A DNA stretch of 64,000 nucleotides from Gnetum montanum (taxonomy: Eukaryota > Streptophyta > Gnetopsida > Gnetales > Gnetaceae). The notes below the pieces were generated by a model. That model searched no databases. It was given only the letters and a program-made list of their open reading frames with translations, and was not told where the DNA came from. The DNA lies in NCBI GenBank assembly GCA_015680685.1, contig MNCI01010451.1, forward strand, positions 371,179 to 435,178, written 5' to 3'. Below, in pieces: positions 33,378-44,100 of the stretch. The position numbers were made by a program, and so were the translations under genes. The number at the start of each line of letters is the position of its first letter. Position 1 is the stretch's first letter.

Positions 33378-33455
33378 AAGAATCAAACTCGCAACCTCTC
33401 GGTCCGCACGCGGACGAGCTCTTACTAACCCTTGCAGTAAAATTCCGCTAGCAAT
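33378..33455 (-). repeat. Possible tRNA-derived SINE head in the RBR upstream region
   Basis: On the minus strand, AGGGTTAGTAAGAGCTC (A-box-like) is followed by a GTCCGC/GCGGAC hairpin and then GGTTGCGAGTTTGATT (B-box-like). The arrangement copies a tRNA gene. No acceptor stem is seen, so a functional tRNA is unlikely; a SINE head is the best guess. A T/A-rich end near 33,140-33,165 could be its tail. Confidence 0.33.
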
Positions 33456-33531
33456 TAAGTGCGTTGGCGACATGGAAACGGACAATAGAAAAGAATTCTG
33501 AACGTGTTTTTCTTCTATAAATCTAAACAAA

Positions 33532-33720
33532 ATGTGGAACTGCTTTTGTGTGTGTTTTTTGCAGGCCAGGAAGGGCAGGGTTTTCGAGCTGAATTGGGCG
33601 TGGCATTCCATTCCAGTCCATTTTCTCTGCGAGCTGTTTTTAGATTTCAATCCTTTGCTCAGCTTAGCGCTTGCAGCAGAAGCCATCAGAGCTTGTGTTT
33701 TTTCTTTCGTGTTGCTCTAA
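33532..33720 (+). other. Upstream ORF candidate in the RBR 5' region
   Basis: A 62-codon ATG-started frame ends 32 bp before the chosen start of the RBR ligase gene. If the transcript begins upstream of 33,532, it could reduce translation. A pyrimidine-rich TTTTTTGCAG near 33,560 could also be a 5' UTR splice acceptor that removes its start. The transcript start cannot be seen from sequence. Confidence 0.3.
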
Positions 33721-33752
33721 ATCACGGAAGAATTTTTGCTGGAATTCTCGCA

Positions 33753-36700
33753 ATGGTGGAGCTGGAGTTCGTAGAGACTTCGTCCAGGGATCGCAGCAGC
33801 AGAAGAAATAAAAACGACAGCAGCGGAAGGATCGGCGACAGTGCTATTATTCTTGTTGATTCCTCTGACGATGATGAAGTTAACGAGGAAGCTGGGCCCT
33901 CCCAACCTCAGCGCCCCCTGGTAGAGTCGTCGAACCAGATGTCGGAATATCCTCCAGAAGTTCATGATGCGGCTTTCTTGCTGCTCAACATGTTTCCGAC
34001 GCTTCTGCCGGAGATGGTGTACCCGGAATTGACCAGAGAATGGCTCCAATTCTCCCCGGACGTCGTCATGCAGCGTGCCGTCGACCGCCTTCTGGTCCTC
34101 CAACAGGACCTGCTCCAGGGAGACATGGTTAACGATGAGGCGAAGACCGTAAACGGCGGCAAAGCTGGAAAGGGAAAAATTGTGCATGAACAGGGCGAGT
34201 CGTCTCGGAAAACTGATGGTACTAACAACGGCATGGAAGCTGAAGCCGAAACGCAGCCTGATTTGGAAGCTTACAATGCTTGGTCGTTTTATCGCCTGGC
34301 AGATGAGTTTCCTCTTATTCCCTTTTCGGTCATTAGACGCGCATTTCATCATTTTTACAATTCTGAGTTCTCTCCGACCTATAAGGCTGTTCTAAGGGCA
34401 TGCAAAGAGCTCACGGACTCCAGAAAGGGGAAAAAAATTCTCACTGAAGGTCGGTATCTATAATTCTAGCTTACAAGGGTTTAGCCTTTTTTACACTTCA
34501 TGGATTTCCTATCTGTTAGTTGTTACATTCTGCGTCAGACATTGAAACTTCAGAATCAGATCAACGTTTCTGCATTTTAGTAGTTTACAGGGGTATTTTT
34601 TGTCCTTTACATTTCCAACTGCCTTTAGAGTGGCAAGTACCATAACGGTCAAAACAGAAAGATAATATTAATTATTGACTTTTGTAGATGCTACTGTAAA
34701 TGACGAACGGTATTTGAGATGGCGCAGACTAACTGGCAGGATTAGACTAATGAAGGTTCCTAGGGTTCCCAGGAAAACGCCCGACACAGCATGCCCTCGG
34801 TTCGAAGAGGAATGGGCTGCATTGCAAAAGGACTTCCAAGAGCTCTCGAGAGGCGGCTTTAATGGTAAATGCGAAGGTCGTGAATCTTTGGAAAGGGGAG
34901 AGGTTGACGGTGCATCAGAAGAGCCTGAGCCTGAGCCTGGGGGCTTGGAATGTGGGTGTTGCTGCATTGATTATTCATTTGAAAAGATGGTGCAGGTATT
35001 TTTCTTTTTCTGAAGGATTCTTTATTTAGATTCTGCATGTTATTTAGTCAGGAATTTACTTCTATCTCGCTGCAAATGACTCTTCTTGCAGTGTGCGGAT
35101 GGACACTTGTTCTGCTCTGAATGCTTGCGCAGGCATGTAGAAGAAATGACCTTCGGAGGGTACAAAATTCAGTCTCATCTTCCATGCATGGATACAAATG
35201 GTTGCAAAGAATCGATTCCTTTCTCAGAGGCATGAAATTCTAGGCTAATACTTCCATTTGTTTTTTATACGTGAGATAAATTTTCATATGGATTGAACAG
35301 GACGTTATATGAATCCTAGGCTGTAGGTTAGGTTTTATCAGAATTTGTCGTTTTCGCAGCTACAAAGGACTTTGCCAGAGGATATTTTGAAAAAGTACGA
35401 AGAGCGACAGGCACAGCATGCACTACTGCAAGCCAAGTTAGATCATCTGGTGAGCTTCAAACTTTATGTTTTTGGACTTTGGTAGCAGTGCCATGGTTAA
35501 TGATGTGTCATATAACGTGTAACTTTTACCCTCTGTGACCTTGTAACATTCTGACCTTTCCAGATTTGTTATTTTCTGTTTAAATTGGTTGTATTAGCCT
35601 TATCGTTCATGTGAAGCAATATGGATTCCTTATCCCCTGTTACCTTTGAACGGCTTGAAGAAAAATCATGGTTGTTGATTGTATTCCCTTGGTTTTCTCT
35701 TATGTCCGCTTTCTGAATCCTCCAGTTGCTATATGACTTGTCGTCTCTTAATAATTGTACATTGTCTTATTAATTTGGAAATCTTTTTGATTTTTCTATT
35801 TGTTCATTGAATTCTCTGTTTTATACTATTTTTATAATTTGTTTAATTTCTGATGGCTTGGTCATGAAGTTTTTATAAGTTCCAATTATCCTATGTTGAA
35901 TCAGCAGCGGCTGAACAATTTTGATGGACTGGTTATTACTGGAGCCCAGTAGCCTTGTTACCTATATATATGCACATACAGATTTCGATAAACAATGGCT
36001 TTTAGCTTATGCAAAGTTGTATAATCATACAGGTTTACTGCCCGTTTTGTAATTTTCCTTGTGAGGTGGATGATGATGTACGTGTTTTACATTGCCTTGA
36101 ATGCAAAAAGGTAGGTGTATTATATTTTTTAATTTTTATTTTTTGGGTAAAATTTTTTGTACCAAGGATGCACTAGTTTAATCCTATGATAATGCCTTGA
36201 CATAACCATGGGAAACTGATGTTTCCATTCGAAGTTTATTTTATGATTGTTGTTTGTTTAGGGATCCTGCATTGAATGTAAGGAACCTGATCATACACCA
36301 TTACTGTGTGAAGAAGTTGAGAAGGTACATTTATTTTATTTTGCTGCAAAAACTTAATTGTTTTGAATAGTGAAAAAGTACTTTGCTGTAGAATTTTTCT
36401 GTTTATCATCATCGTCATCATAGCTACCCGACTTTGGTTTTTTATTCATCTTTTGCCTTTTGCATCTAACTGTGGCATTGTTCTTCTGTTTGTATTCGTA
36501 TGTAGAATTAATATCTTGCCCTTCACTATGACCCTTTCTTGGTGCCAACTGAGTTTGCGCTAGTCATTCATGTATGATTGAGAACCATTTTGAACATTTG
36601 CACTTCTATATTAATTGAAGATGGTCTCTTTTGCAATATGGTATGAAGGCTATTAAATCATACAGAGTCTAAGGGATATGCAACAGTTTTATGTCACTGC

Positions 36701-38704
36701 ATGCTTTTGAGTGTACCTTCTTTAACATGAAATCTGTTCTATAACATGAAATCATCTGATATATCAAATAATATGCAGGATCCAGAGACTGCAGCGAGGA
36801 AGAAAGTTGAAGAGGTAAACTCTATGGCAATGTTTACGGAGTTTGATTTTATTTTTTAAACAATAATGTTTTTTTATTTTGATTTTAAGTTTAAGTAGAA
36901 TGTTCTTTCTCTAACTGTAGATGATGACGAAGGCTGTGATCAGAGAGTGCAATAGTTGCAAGGCTCCACTAGTCAAAAGAGATGGCTGCAACAAGGTTTG
37001 TCTGCTAGATGAGATGATCCAGCCAAATTTCTTTGATTTATTTCTGTTGCTATGTTTTACTCTTGCTGATTTATGGCACATTTCAGGTGACTTGTACTTG
37101 TGGAGCTATTATTTGTTACGTATGCCGACAAACTATCAGGGACTACTCACATTTTTGTACGGTATGCTATTTTTTCAAGAGATTTTAAAATTTCATTAGA
37201 TTTTTTTTTCATGTTTTTATTTTTACTGTTTTTCTTTCACCGTCCTGATGTTTAAGGTTTTCAATTTTAACCTAGAGGTGGTAAGCTTGACCCTGCCCAT
37301 TGTATTGGATAATCTCCATGACCTAGCACGCTGGAAGATTCTTTGACTTTGATCCAATTGCTAGTTAGATTTCTGCATTACGCTGTGTAGTAGAAACAGT
37401 GCAAAACTTCCGAAAGTAACAAGTGTCTTATTTTTGCCATTGAAGGTTGGTAGTTCTTATCCCTCCTCCGCTAAACAGGAACAGTGCAAAATCCCATGCG
37501 TTCTTGAACATACACGGTTGTTTATGGATTTTGATTGGTTTTTCTACGATAGTAATCTTAATGTCAAAATGCCAAGTAAATTTTGTTCATTTAAATTTAT
37601 TCCTGCAATGAAATAAGACTGTATTGCATACGTTTTCATTTATTAATCACCCATCCAAATATTGATTATATTTTATCTTTATCATGGATTCGAGATTCTG
37701 TCTACTATTGACATTATAGAACACTTGGCAGTTTATATTGCTTGAAAGAATTGTACAAGGAATGACCTAATTTTGCAACTTACAACTAAAATGAGCAATG
37801 GGATTGATACACTGCAAGGGGTTGAGTCTGGCGTCTAATGGCCCACTTAGTTACTAGTTTGCAGATATGGTTTTAAGGAGCTGTCTTAATTTAGCAAGTT
37901 GAAAAATTAAGTTGGCCACATTATTCAGTATTCACCTATTTGTATTGTTACTGAATATTTGGTTATGAAGAAACGAGACAATATAAAGAAATTATGTAAA
38001 AATGGCTGAAACTGGGATTTGGAATTTGGATATGAATCTCCTCTCTTTGTGTTGACAGCATGTGCGAAATCCAGGGCAGACATGTACTCTCTGCACGAAA
38101 TGTGGGTTATGGGACCAGGTAGGAATTTCGTATTAATATTCAGCATATTGAAATTGTTTCGGAAGTTCATTACGATTATATCACTAATTTCTCTGTTGTA
38201 CGAACATCATTTTTGATTCAGGAGATTGAAGATGATGTCATTTTGTCAGCTAAGGATGAAGCATTGGGGAAATTGGCATTGGAGGAACCTCATTTGCGCG
38301 GAAAGCTCATTGGACCTCCTATAAAGAAATCAAGAGCACCTGCTAATCGCCATATACCGCAGCCACTCCCTTTTCATCCTGTCAATCCACCTATCTACAA
38401 CTGGATGCCTCATCTTCCTGAAAATCTGATACCTTTTGGGATCCAGATTCAACCATTGCAACCTCTCCCAATTTTACAACCACAGCAGCCCTTTCAATTG
38501 ATGCAGGCTCAGCAACCCATTCAGCCCATACCACCCATTCCGCCCATGGCGCCCATTCCGCCCATACAGCCCATTCAACCCATGCAACCCCTTCAACCCA
38601 TCCAGCCTTTGCAACCGATGCAACATTTGGCGTATTTGCAGCGCCACATGAATGTCCAAAATGGAGGACGGGCAGATCCACAAACAGCTGCACGATGGCC
38701 GTAA
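33753..38704 (+). CDS. RBR-type E3 ubiquitin ligase, RNF216/TRIAD3-like
   Basis: Eleven coding exons: 33,753-34,449; 34,688-34,995; 35,092-35,229; 35,360-35,449; 36,033-36,110; 36,262-36,324; 36,779-36,814; 36,921-36,995; 37,087-37,161; 38,059-38,118; 38,222-38,704; total 700 aa with phases consistent. RBR ligases take ubiquitin from an E2 onto a catalytic Cys before passing it to substrate. Order: acidic N-terminus with a SUMO-interaction-like I-I-L-V-D-S-S-D-D-D (residues 32-41); RING1 (C-G-C-C-C...C-A-D-G-H-L-F-C-S-E-C, about 320-381); IBR (Y-C-P-F-C...C-L-E-C...C-I-E-C, about 413-445); RING2 (C-N-S-C...G-C-N-K-V-T-C-T-C-G, from about 480) with the likely catalytic Cys at 498; then a Pro/Gln-rich tail of P-[IML]-Q repeats. 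The start is the only in-frame ATG before the conserved region. Intron 3 uses a GC donor. No damage seen; substrate unknown. Confidence 0.92.
38515..38635 (+). repeat. In-frame hexa/nonanucleotide repeat coding the Pro/Gln tail
   Basis: CCCATTCAGCCC/CCCATGCAACCC-like units encode alternating P-I-Q, P-M-Q and P-L-Q steps near the C-terminus of the RBR ligase. It is an expansion-prone low-complexity region within the last exon. Confidence 0.75.
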
Positions 38705-40990
38705 ATGGGAGAATCATTGTTTTGAACATGCATGTTTGAGCCTAGTGTACTTGAGAATTCCAATTCTAATTATGTTTTGTCAAATATTCAAGTGTGTGGA
38801 TCCCACCGATCTGCAGGAAATTCGTAAAACGTGACATTATTTTGTGAGGACCAAGGTTGTTCCTTGCTCCTTGCTCCTTTATACAGATGTAAATCCCACA
38901 ATGGTCTTCCACCCATTTATCGGGGAAACTTGAAATGTTGTTCTAAGACGGATGACGCACCATTGGCAATATTTTTGCCAGTCTTTGATTATACGAGCTT
39001 GAATATGGATTTGTGCCGAATGGGTATAGTATAGTTATTGGCTAGCACATTAAATATTGATCGATAAAAATTTTACAAGCGATGTTCTTAAACGGCGCTA
39101 ACTTCATCCGTGACGACGGAGAAATTATGTTGTTTTTTTTTTTCCGTTAACGTGTATTAACATTACGCCTTTATAGGATAATTGTATTGGTATTCTTGAT
39201 GAAAATGGTTTTGAAAGTGATGAAAACGGTGTTGGCTTCTTTTAATTTCAATTCCCAAGGTGTGCGTTCGTCTGGTAGCTTTCAATCAATTGCAGATTCA
39301 AGGAAATATTTCTCAGAGCTGCACGAGGTACGGTCGGAGAGGAATTAAGTTTACAGCACTCATATTTTCATATTTGCAATCTTATTAACTGTAGAAGTAA
39401 TGCAGTGAGCAGCATTTGCAGCATGGAGTCCATGGTGGGTGGCATGCGGCAAGCACATTGGCTGTGATCTGTGAGGGTGGGGTCTGGCTGTTCTCCGTGT
39501 TACAAGTGCAGAACAGAAGTCTTAATGAAGGGCAGGTAACGCATCCCATGCCGCTGCAAACTGCAAAGTGCAAACGGCCAAAGTCCAGACCAGGCAGCCA
39601 GCCAGGTGGGCAGCGGCAGGTCACGTGAATGTGAAATTTTAGACAAAAGCAGCAGCGCAGTAAAGACGGCATTTAATTAATTGCGGCCACGTGACGGCAC
39701 GCAACTATGTCTGCCATTGAATGCCACCTCGATCCCGTACGGTTCCGTGGTCCTCGGCCGTAGTCACGGCAGTTTCACACGACTTTTTACGACTACCAGC
39801 AGCAGCATCTTTCCCTCATCTCATTTTTTCCCAAATTTTCTACTCCGTCTGGACGCTGTCGGTAAGGCAGTGAGGCCAAAATAGACTCTTTACCTGACCC
39901 TGATGCATAAAATAAGATTATAGAAGCGTTAACTAAGGCTCAATGATGAACTATGACTGCGTTAACTGGAATAAGGTCAGGTGCTTGACCACTGACTGGT
40001 GGGAACCCAAGGTAAATAATATGTCTGTATACGGACGTTACTGAGGCCATACTGTTAACGCGTGGCTAAGATACTGTGTACGGAAAGAGCGGTGGGGAAG
40101 AAGAAGTAAGAAAGAACGCAGACAGGCACGTCCGGTGTGAACTGATGAGTGATAACAGTAAATGACTAGTTAGACAACTGAACTGAAGCAGACGCACATT
40201 GTCGTGTCCCTGCCCCCAAGAATGGTAATGAAGACATCGAAGCATGAATGTGCAATATCAACATAACTTCGAACTTTCTTTATTATTATTTTATAACGAC
40301 TTTTAGGAAAGGCCTATCTGAGGTTATGAATTCATGCTTTATACTGGATATTGCTTTGCATTGGATTTGGACCAAACATTGGTTTTCAGTCCACGACTCC
40401 ACCACCCAACCTGAGGCAATTTTTCCTTTTTTTCCGCAGGATCCACAATCTGCGGAGTTGGGCAAGAAAAGGCTTGGCTTTTTTTTTTCTTTTAATTTCC
40501 GTGAATTTTCTATTTGCGAAGCAGGATTTCACACCTTTTGGCAGTTAGTGGCGTTCCTCTTCTGTCTCACAACTGCCTTTGAGGCCTCCCTGTTGTTTCC
40601 TTTATTTTATTCGGGAATCCGGAATCTCATTCAAGAATCCTGGCCCTTTCTCCTTTCCAAGAGATTTTTTGAGATATAATTTGGTTTGGAGATGTTCAGA
40701 TTTGGTTGGTGCGGTTTCGTTTCGTCTTGGCTGTTTATGCTTCCTCCTTAGGCCTATACTGCACCGCAACGTGACGGCATGATTTTTGTGCCAGGCGTGA
40801 TTTGCCAAACTTTCGTCTCTTAGTTCCTCGGCCTTCTTAACAGGCCTTCTCCGTTTTGGGTTTTTGCAAGCCTTGTTTGTGAGGCAATGTCTGCTTAGAA
40901 CAGCTTGATTCTAGCTGTGAGATCCAGTGAGAAGTGCTTGATTCAAGCGGTTTTATCAGACTGGCGAGAAAGGGTTTCTTCTAGTTTACT
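38705..40990. other. 3' UTR of the RBR gene and promoter region of the H+-ATPase gene
   Basis: No coding feature supported. The first few hundred bases are probably 3' UTR. Two CACGTG boxes at 39,622 and 39,688 are annotated separately. From about 40,300 the sequence becomes T-rich with CTTT tracts, like a plant leader. A 143-codon open stretch at 40,248-40,679 shows no protein-like conservation that I recognise. Confidence 0.4.
39622..39693 (+). promoter_or_regulatory. Paired G-boxes upstream of the H+-ATPase gene
   Basis: Two CACGTG cores, GGTCACGTGAA (39,622-39,627) and GGCCACGTGACG (39,688-39,693), 66 bp apart, lie about 1.5 kb before the ATG. G-boxes bind bZIP/bHLH factors in plants. 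Which gene they serve is inferred from position; the upstream gene ends at 38,704 in the same orientation. Confidence 0.4.
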
Positions 40991-40991
40991 G

Positions 40992-41128
40992 GTAGGTGTG
41001 AATGTGGATCTTTACTATCTTTGGGGCTCCATTCTTGTAGTTCTCTGTATTCTGTTTTGGTTGCTGTGATGGCTCTTCGACTTTCCCTCTGTCCTTTGGG
41101 GCCTTAACATTATATTGTTTGCTAGCAG
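40992..41128 (+). other. Predicted 5' UTR intron of the H+-ATPase gene
   Basis: TTTACTG|GTAGGTGTG at 40,991/40,992 and TTGCTAGCAG|GATTTGG at 41,128/41,129 are good donor and acceptor sites separated by T-rich sequence, leaving a 42-base leader segment before the ATG. Leader introns are common in plant H+-ATPase genes. Confidence 0.6.
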
Positions 41129-41170
41129 GATTTGGTTGAGACGAGGAAGAGTGCAGGAAAATTAGTCAAA

Positions 41171-44100
41171 ATGGAAGATAAGGCTGCAAGTCTCGAGATG
41201 ATTAATCAAGAAGCTGTTGACCTGGTAACCTCTTCTGCTTTTACTGTGTCTAAACCAATTTGCCTTGTATTCTGGAGACTCTGATGGTTTCAATATTCCG
41301 TATTTGTGATTCAGGAATACCTTAGCCATACAGTTATTTTCTCAAATGTATCTTTGTTAGCTCGAAAGCTTATTTTTAGATCTAGTTTTCAGATGGCGAT
41401 TGGATGTCTTCCTTGGCATTTGCTTTTTTGCTAGCTCTGTTTTTGTGAGCTGAGAAGCGTAATATTGGACAAATTAAGGACATTTCTTTAAAGACTCTTT
41501 ACTGTATATGAAGAATTTGATGTTTTTGGCTCTCACAAATATGCAAGCTCATCATCATGTTTTGTATGTGAATAATCTGATGATTTTGGCTCTTCGAAAT
41601 CTGCAATCTCGTCGACATGTTCAAAATATGATGTCTTAACTTAATCAACCATTTGTAAATGGACTCAGGAAAATATTCCCATTGAAGAGGTGTTTACTAC
41701 ACTTAGATGTAACAGAGAAGGACTTTCCTCCACTGAAGTGGAGCAGCGTTTGAACATTTTTGGGTACAATAAGCTTGAAGAAAAGAAGGTAAGAGGTCTC
41801 TTCATAATCTTGCCTGATTTTATTGATAAACTTGCATCAAATGTTTACGACTCTTATTAATGTCCCAAACATCAGTTTTATTTTTGCAAAGTGACGTGCC
41901 TTTATGGTAGTTTTGATTCCTGCTCTTGACCATCATCAGGAAAGCAAATTGCTGAAATTTTTGGGTTTTATGTGGAATCCTCTGTCATGGGTAATGGAAG
42001 CTGCAGCGATAATGGCGATTGCCTTGGCGAACGGAGGAGTAAAATTTTTTTTCTTTGGCTCTGGCTATATTGAAGATAGAACATGAGTCGCTGTTATGAT
42101 CTTTGGGACCGTTATGACGTCTTTCCTGATCAAAATTTGTTTTCCTGTGGTTCATTGCAGGGTAAACCTCCTGACTGGCAGGACTTTGTTGGTATTATCA
42201 TCCTGCTTTTCATCAACTCGACCATAAGTTTCATAGAGGAAAATAATGCTGGAAATGCTGCAGCCGCACTAATGGCCCGGTTGGCACCAAAAGCAAAGGT
42301 GTTACATATCCTGCAGCTTTTCAAAACTAATAGGATCTGTTTTTAACCCTACCGCAATAGCAAGATCTTAGCTGACAGATTAATGGCATGGACTTACTGT
42401 TCAGGTTTTGAGAGATAGGAAATGGAGAGAAGAAGATGCTGCAAATCTTGTTCCTGGAGACATAATTAGCATAAAACTTGGAGACATCATCCCTGCGGAT
42501 GCCAGACTCCTTGAAGGGGACCCTTTAAAAATTGACCAAGTATGTCAACACTTGAAAAGCTAATCGTGTATACTATTTCATCTGGGTTAAATTTTATGAG
42601 AGCAATATCTGATTGTCAAATGCTATTGTCAGTCTGCTCTTACTGGAGAGTCATTGCCGGTGACAAAGCATCCTGGAGAGGGAGTTTATTCTGGATCAAC
42701 ATGCAAGCAGGGTGAAATAGAAGCTGTGGTTATTGCTACTGGTGTCCATACATTTTTTGGGAAGGCAGCTCATCTTGTAGACTCTACTAATAACGTTGGC
42801 CATTTTCAAAAGGTAGATAATTTGGCCATGATAATTCAACTGCTGGTTACCTTCAGATAGTTTCTCAATGTTTTATTCTATTCTTTGTCAACAGGTATTG
42901 ACGGCAATAGGGAACTTTTGTATATGTTCAATTGCTGTTGGCATGATAATTGAGATCATTGTTCAATATCCAATTCAAAAGCGTGCATATAGACCAGGAA
43001 TTGATAATCTGTTGGTTTTACTTATTGGAGGCATTCCAATTGCCATGCCCACCGTTCTTTCTGTGACGATGGCCATCGGTTCCCATCGCCTTTCACAACA
43101 GGTGCATTTGTTCATAACATTTCTCCTTCCAGCTGTCATTCATGATTTGTCATAACTTAAGTTTAAGAAAATTCAGGACAGTGCCAGGATGAAAGTCAAA
43201 ACTATGGGGATGCATGACATGACAAAGGATCCAAACCTTTGCATATTTGTTTGCAGGGTGCTATTACAAAGCGCATGACTGCAATTGAGGAAATGGCTGG
43301 GATGGACGTCTTATGTAGTGATAAGACTGGGACCTTAACACTCAACAAACTTACAATTGACAAAGCTCTGGTTGAGGTCAGCCACATTGACAAACTTATC
43401 ATTCCAGTTTCATTTATTATGTCATCCAGTTTGTAAACTTGTTATGGTACCTCTTCAGGTGTTTACAAAAGTTTACGACAAAGATGCAGTAATGTTGGCG
43501 GCTGCAAGGGCTTCCAGAATTGAAAATCAAGATGCTATTGACGCGGCTGTTGTTGGCTGTCTTGCAGATCCTAAGGAGGTGGGTAGTCGTAGAGATTTTT
43601 TTTTTTTTAAAAAATCGTGTTAATGAATAATATCCATCTTTAGTAGCTGGCGATTTAAGCAACTGACTCTGTTCTGTTATATTGCTCTTTGAAGGCTCGT
43701 GCAGGCATTCGAGAAGTTCATTTCCTTCCTTTCAATCCAACTGACAAACGTACAGCCTTAACCTACATTGACGGCCATGGCAAAATGCATAGAGTGAGCA
43801 AAGGTGCCCCCGAGCAGGTTACAACTTCACTTCCTCTGTTACAAATTGTACGCTAAGCAGTTGTTAAGCAGTTTGACATTTTCTGGGATTTTTTTACAGA
43901 TCTTGCATTTGGCCCACAACAAATCAGAAATTGAACGTAGAGTCCACAACGTAATAGATAAATTTGCAGAACGTGGGCTTCGATCCCTTGCAGTTGCCTA
44001 TCAGGTATATTTTCCTGCACACTCAGCGTTCAAGGATCATGACATGTATGACCTGTCCTGTGCTGGCATTTTACAGGAAGTAGCAGAGGGTCACGTGGAA

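Noticed and set aside
36363-36563. Short open frames within RBR introns
   Set aside because: They lie in introns bounded by good GT-AG sites and are of the length expected by chance in AT-rich DNA.
38391-38729. Antisense open frame opposite the last RBR exon
   Set aside because: It is the mirror of the Pro/Gln repeat (Trp/Glu/Ala repeats) and has no independent support.
40248-40679. 143-codon open frame before the H+-ATPase
   Set aside because: It lies in a T-rich leader/promoter region, shows no domain, and the adjacent splice sites fit a 5' UTR better.
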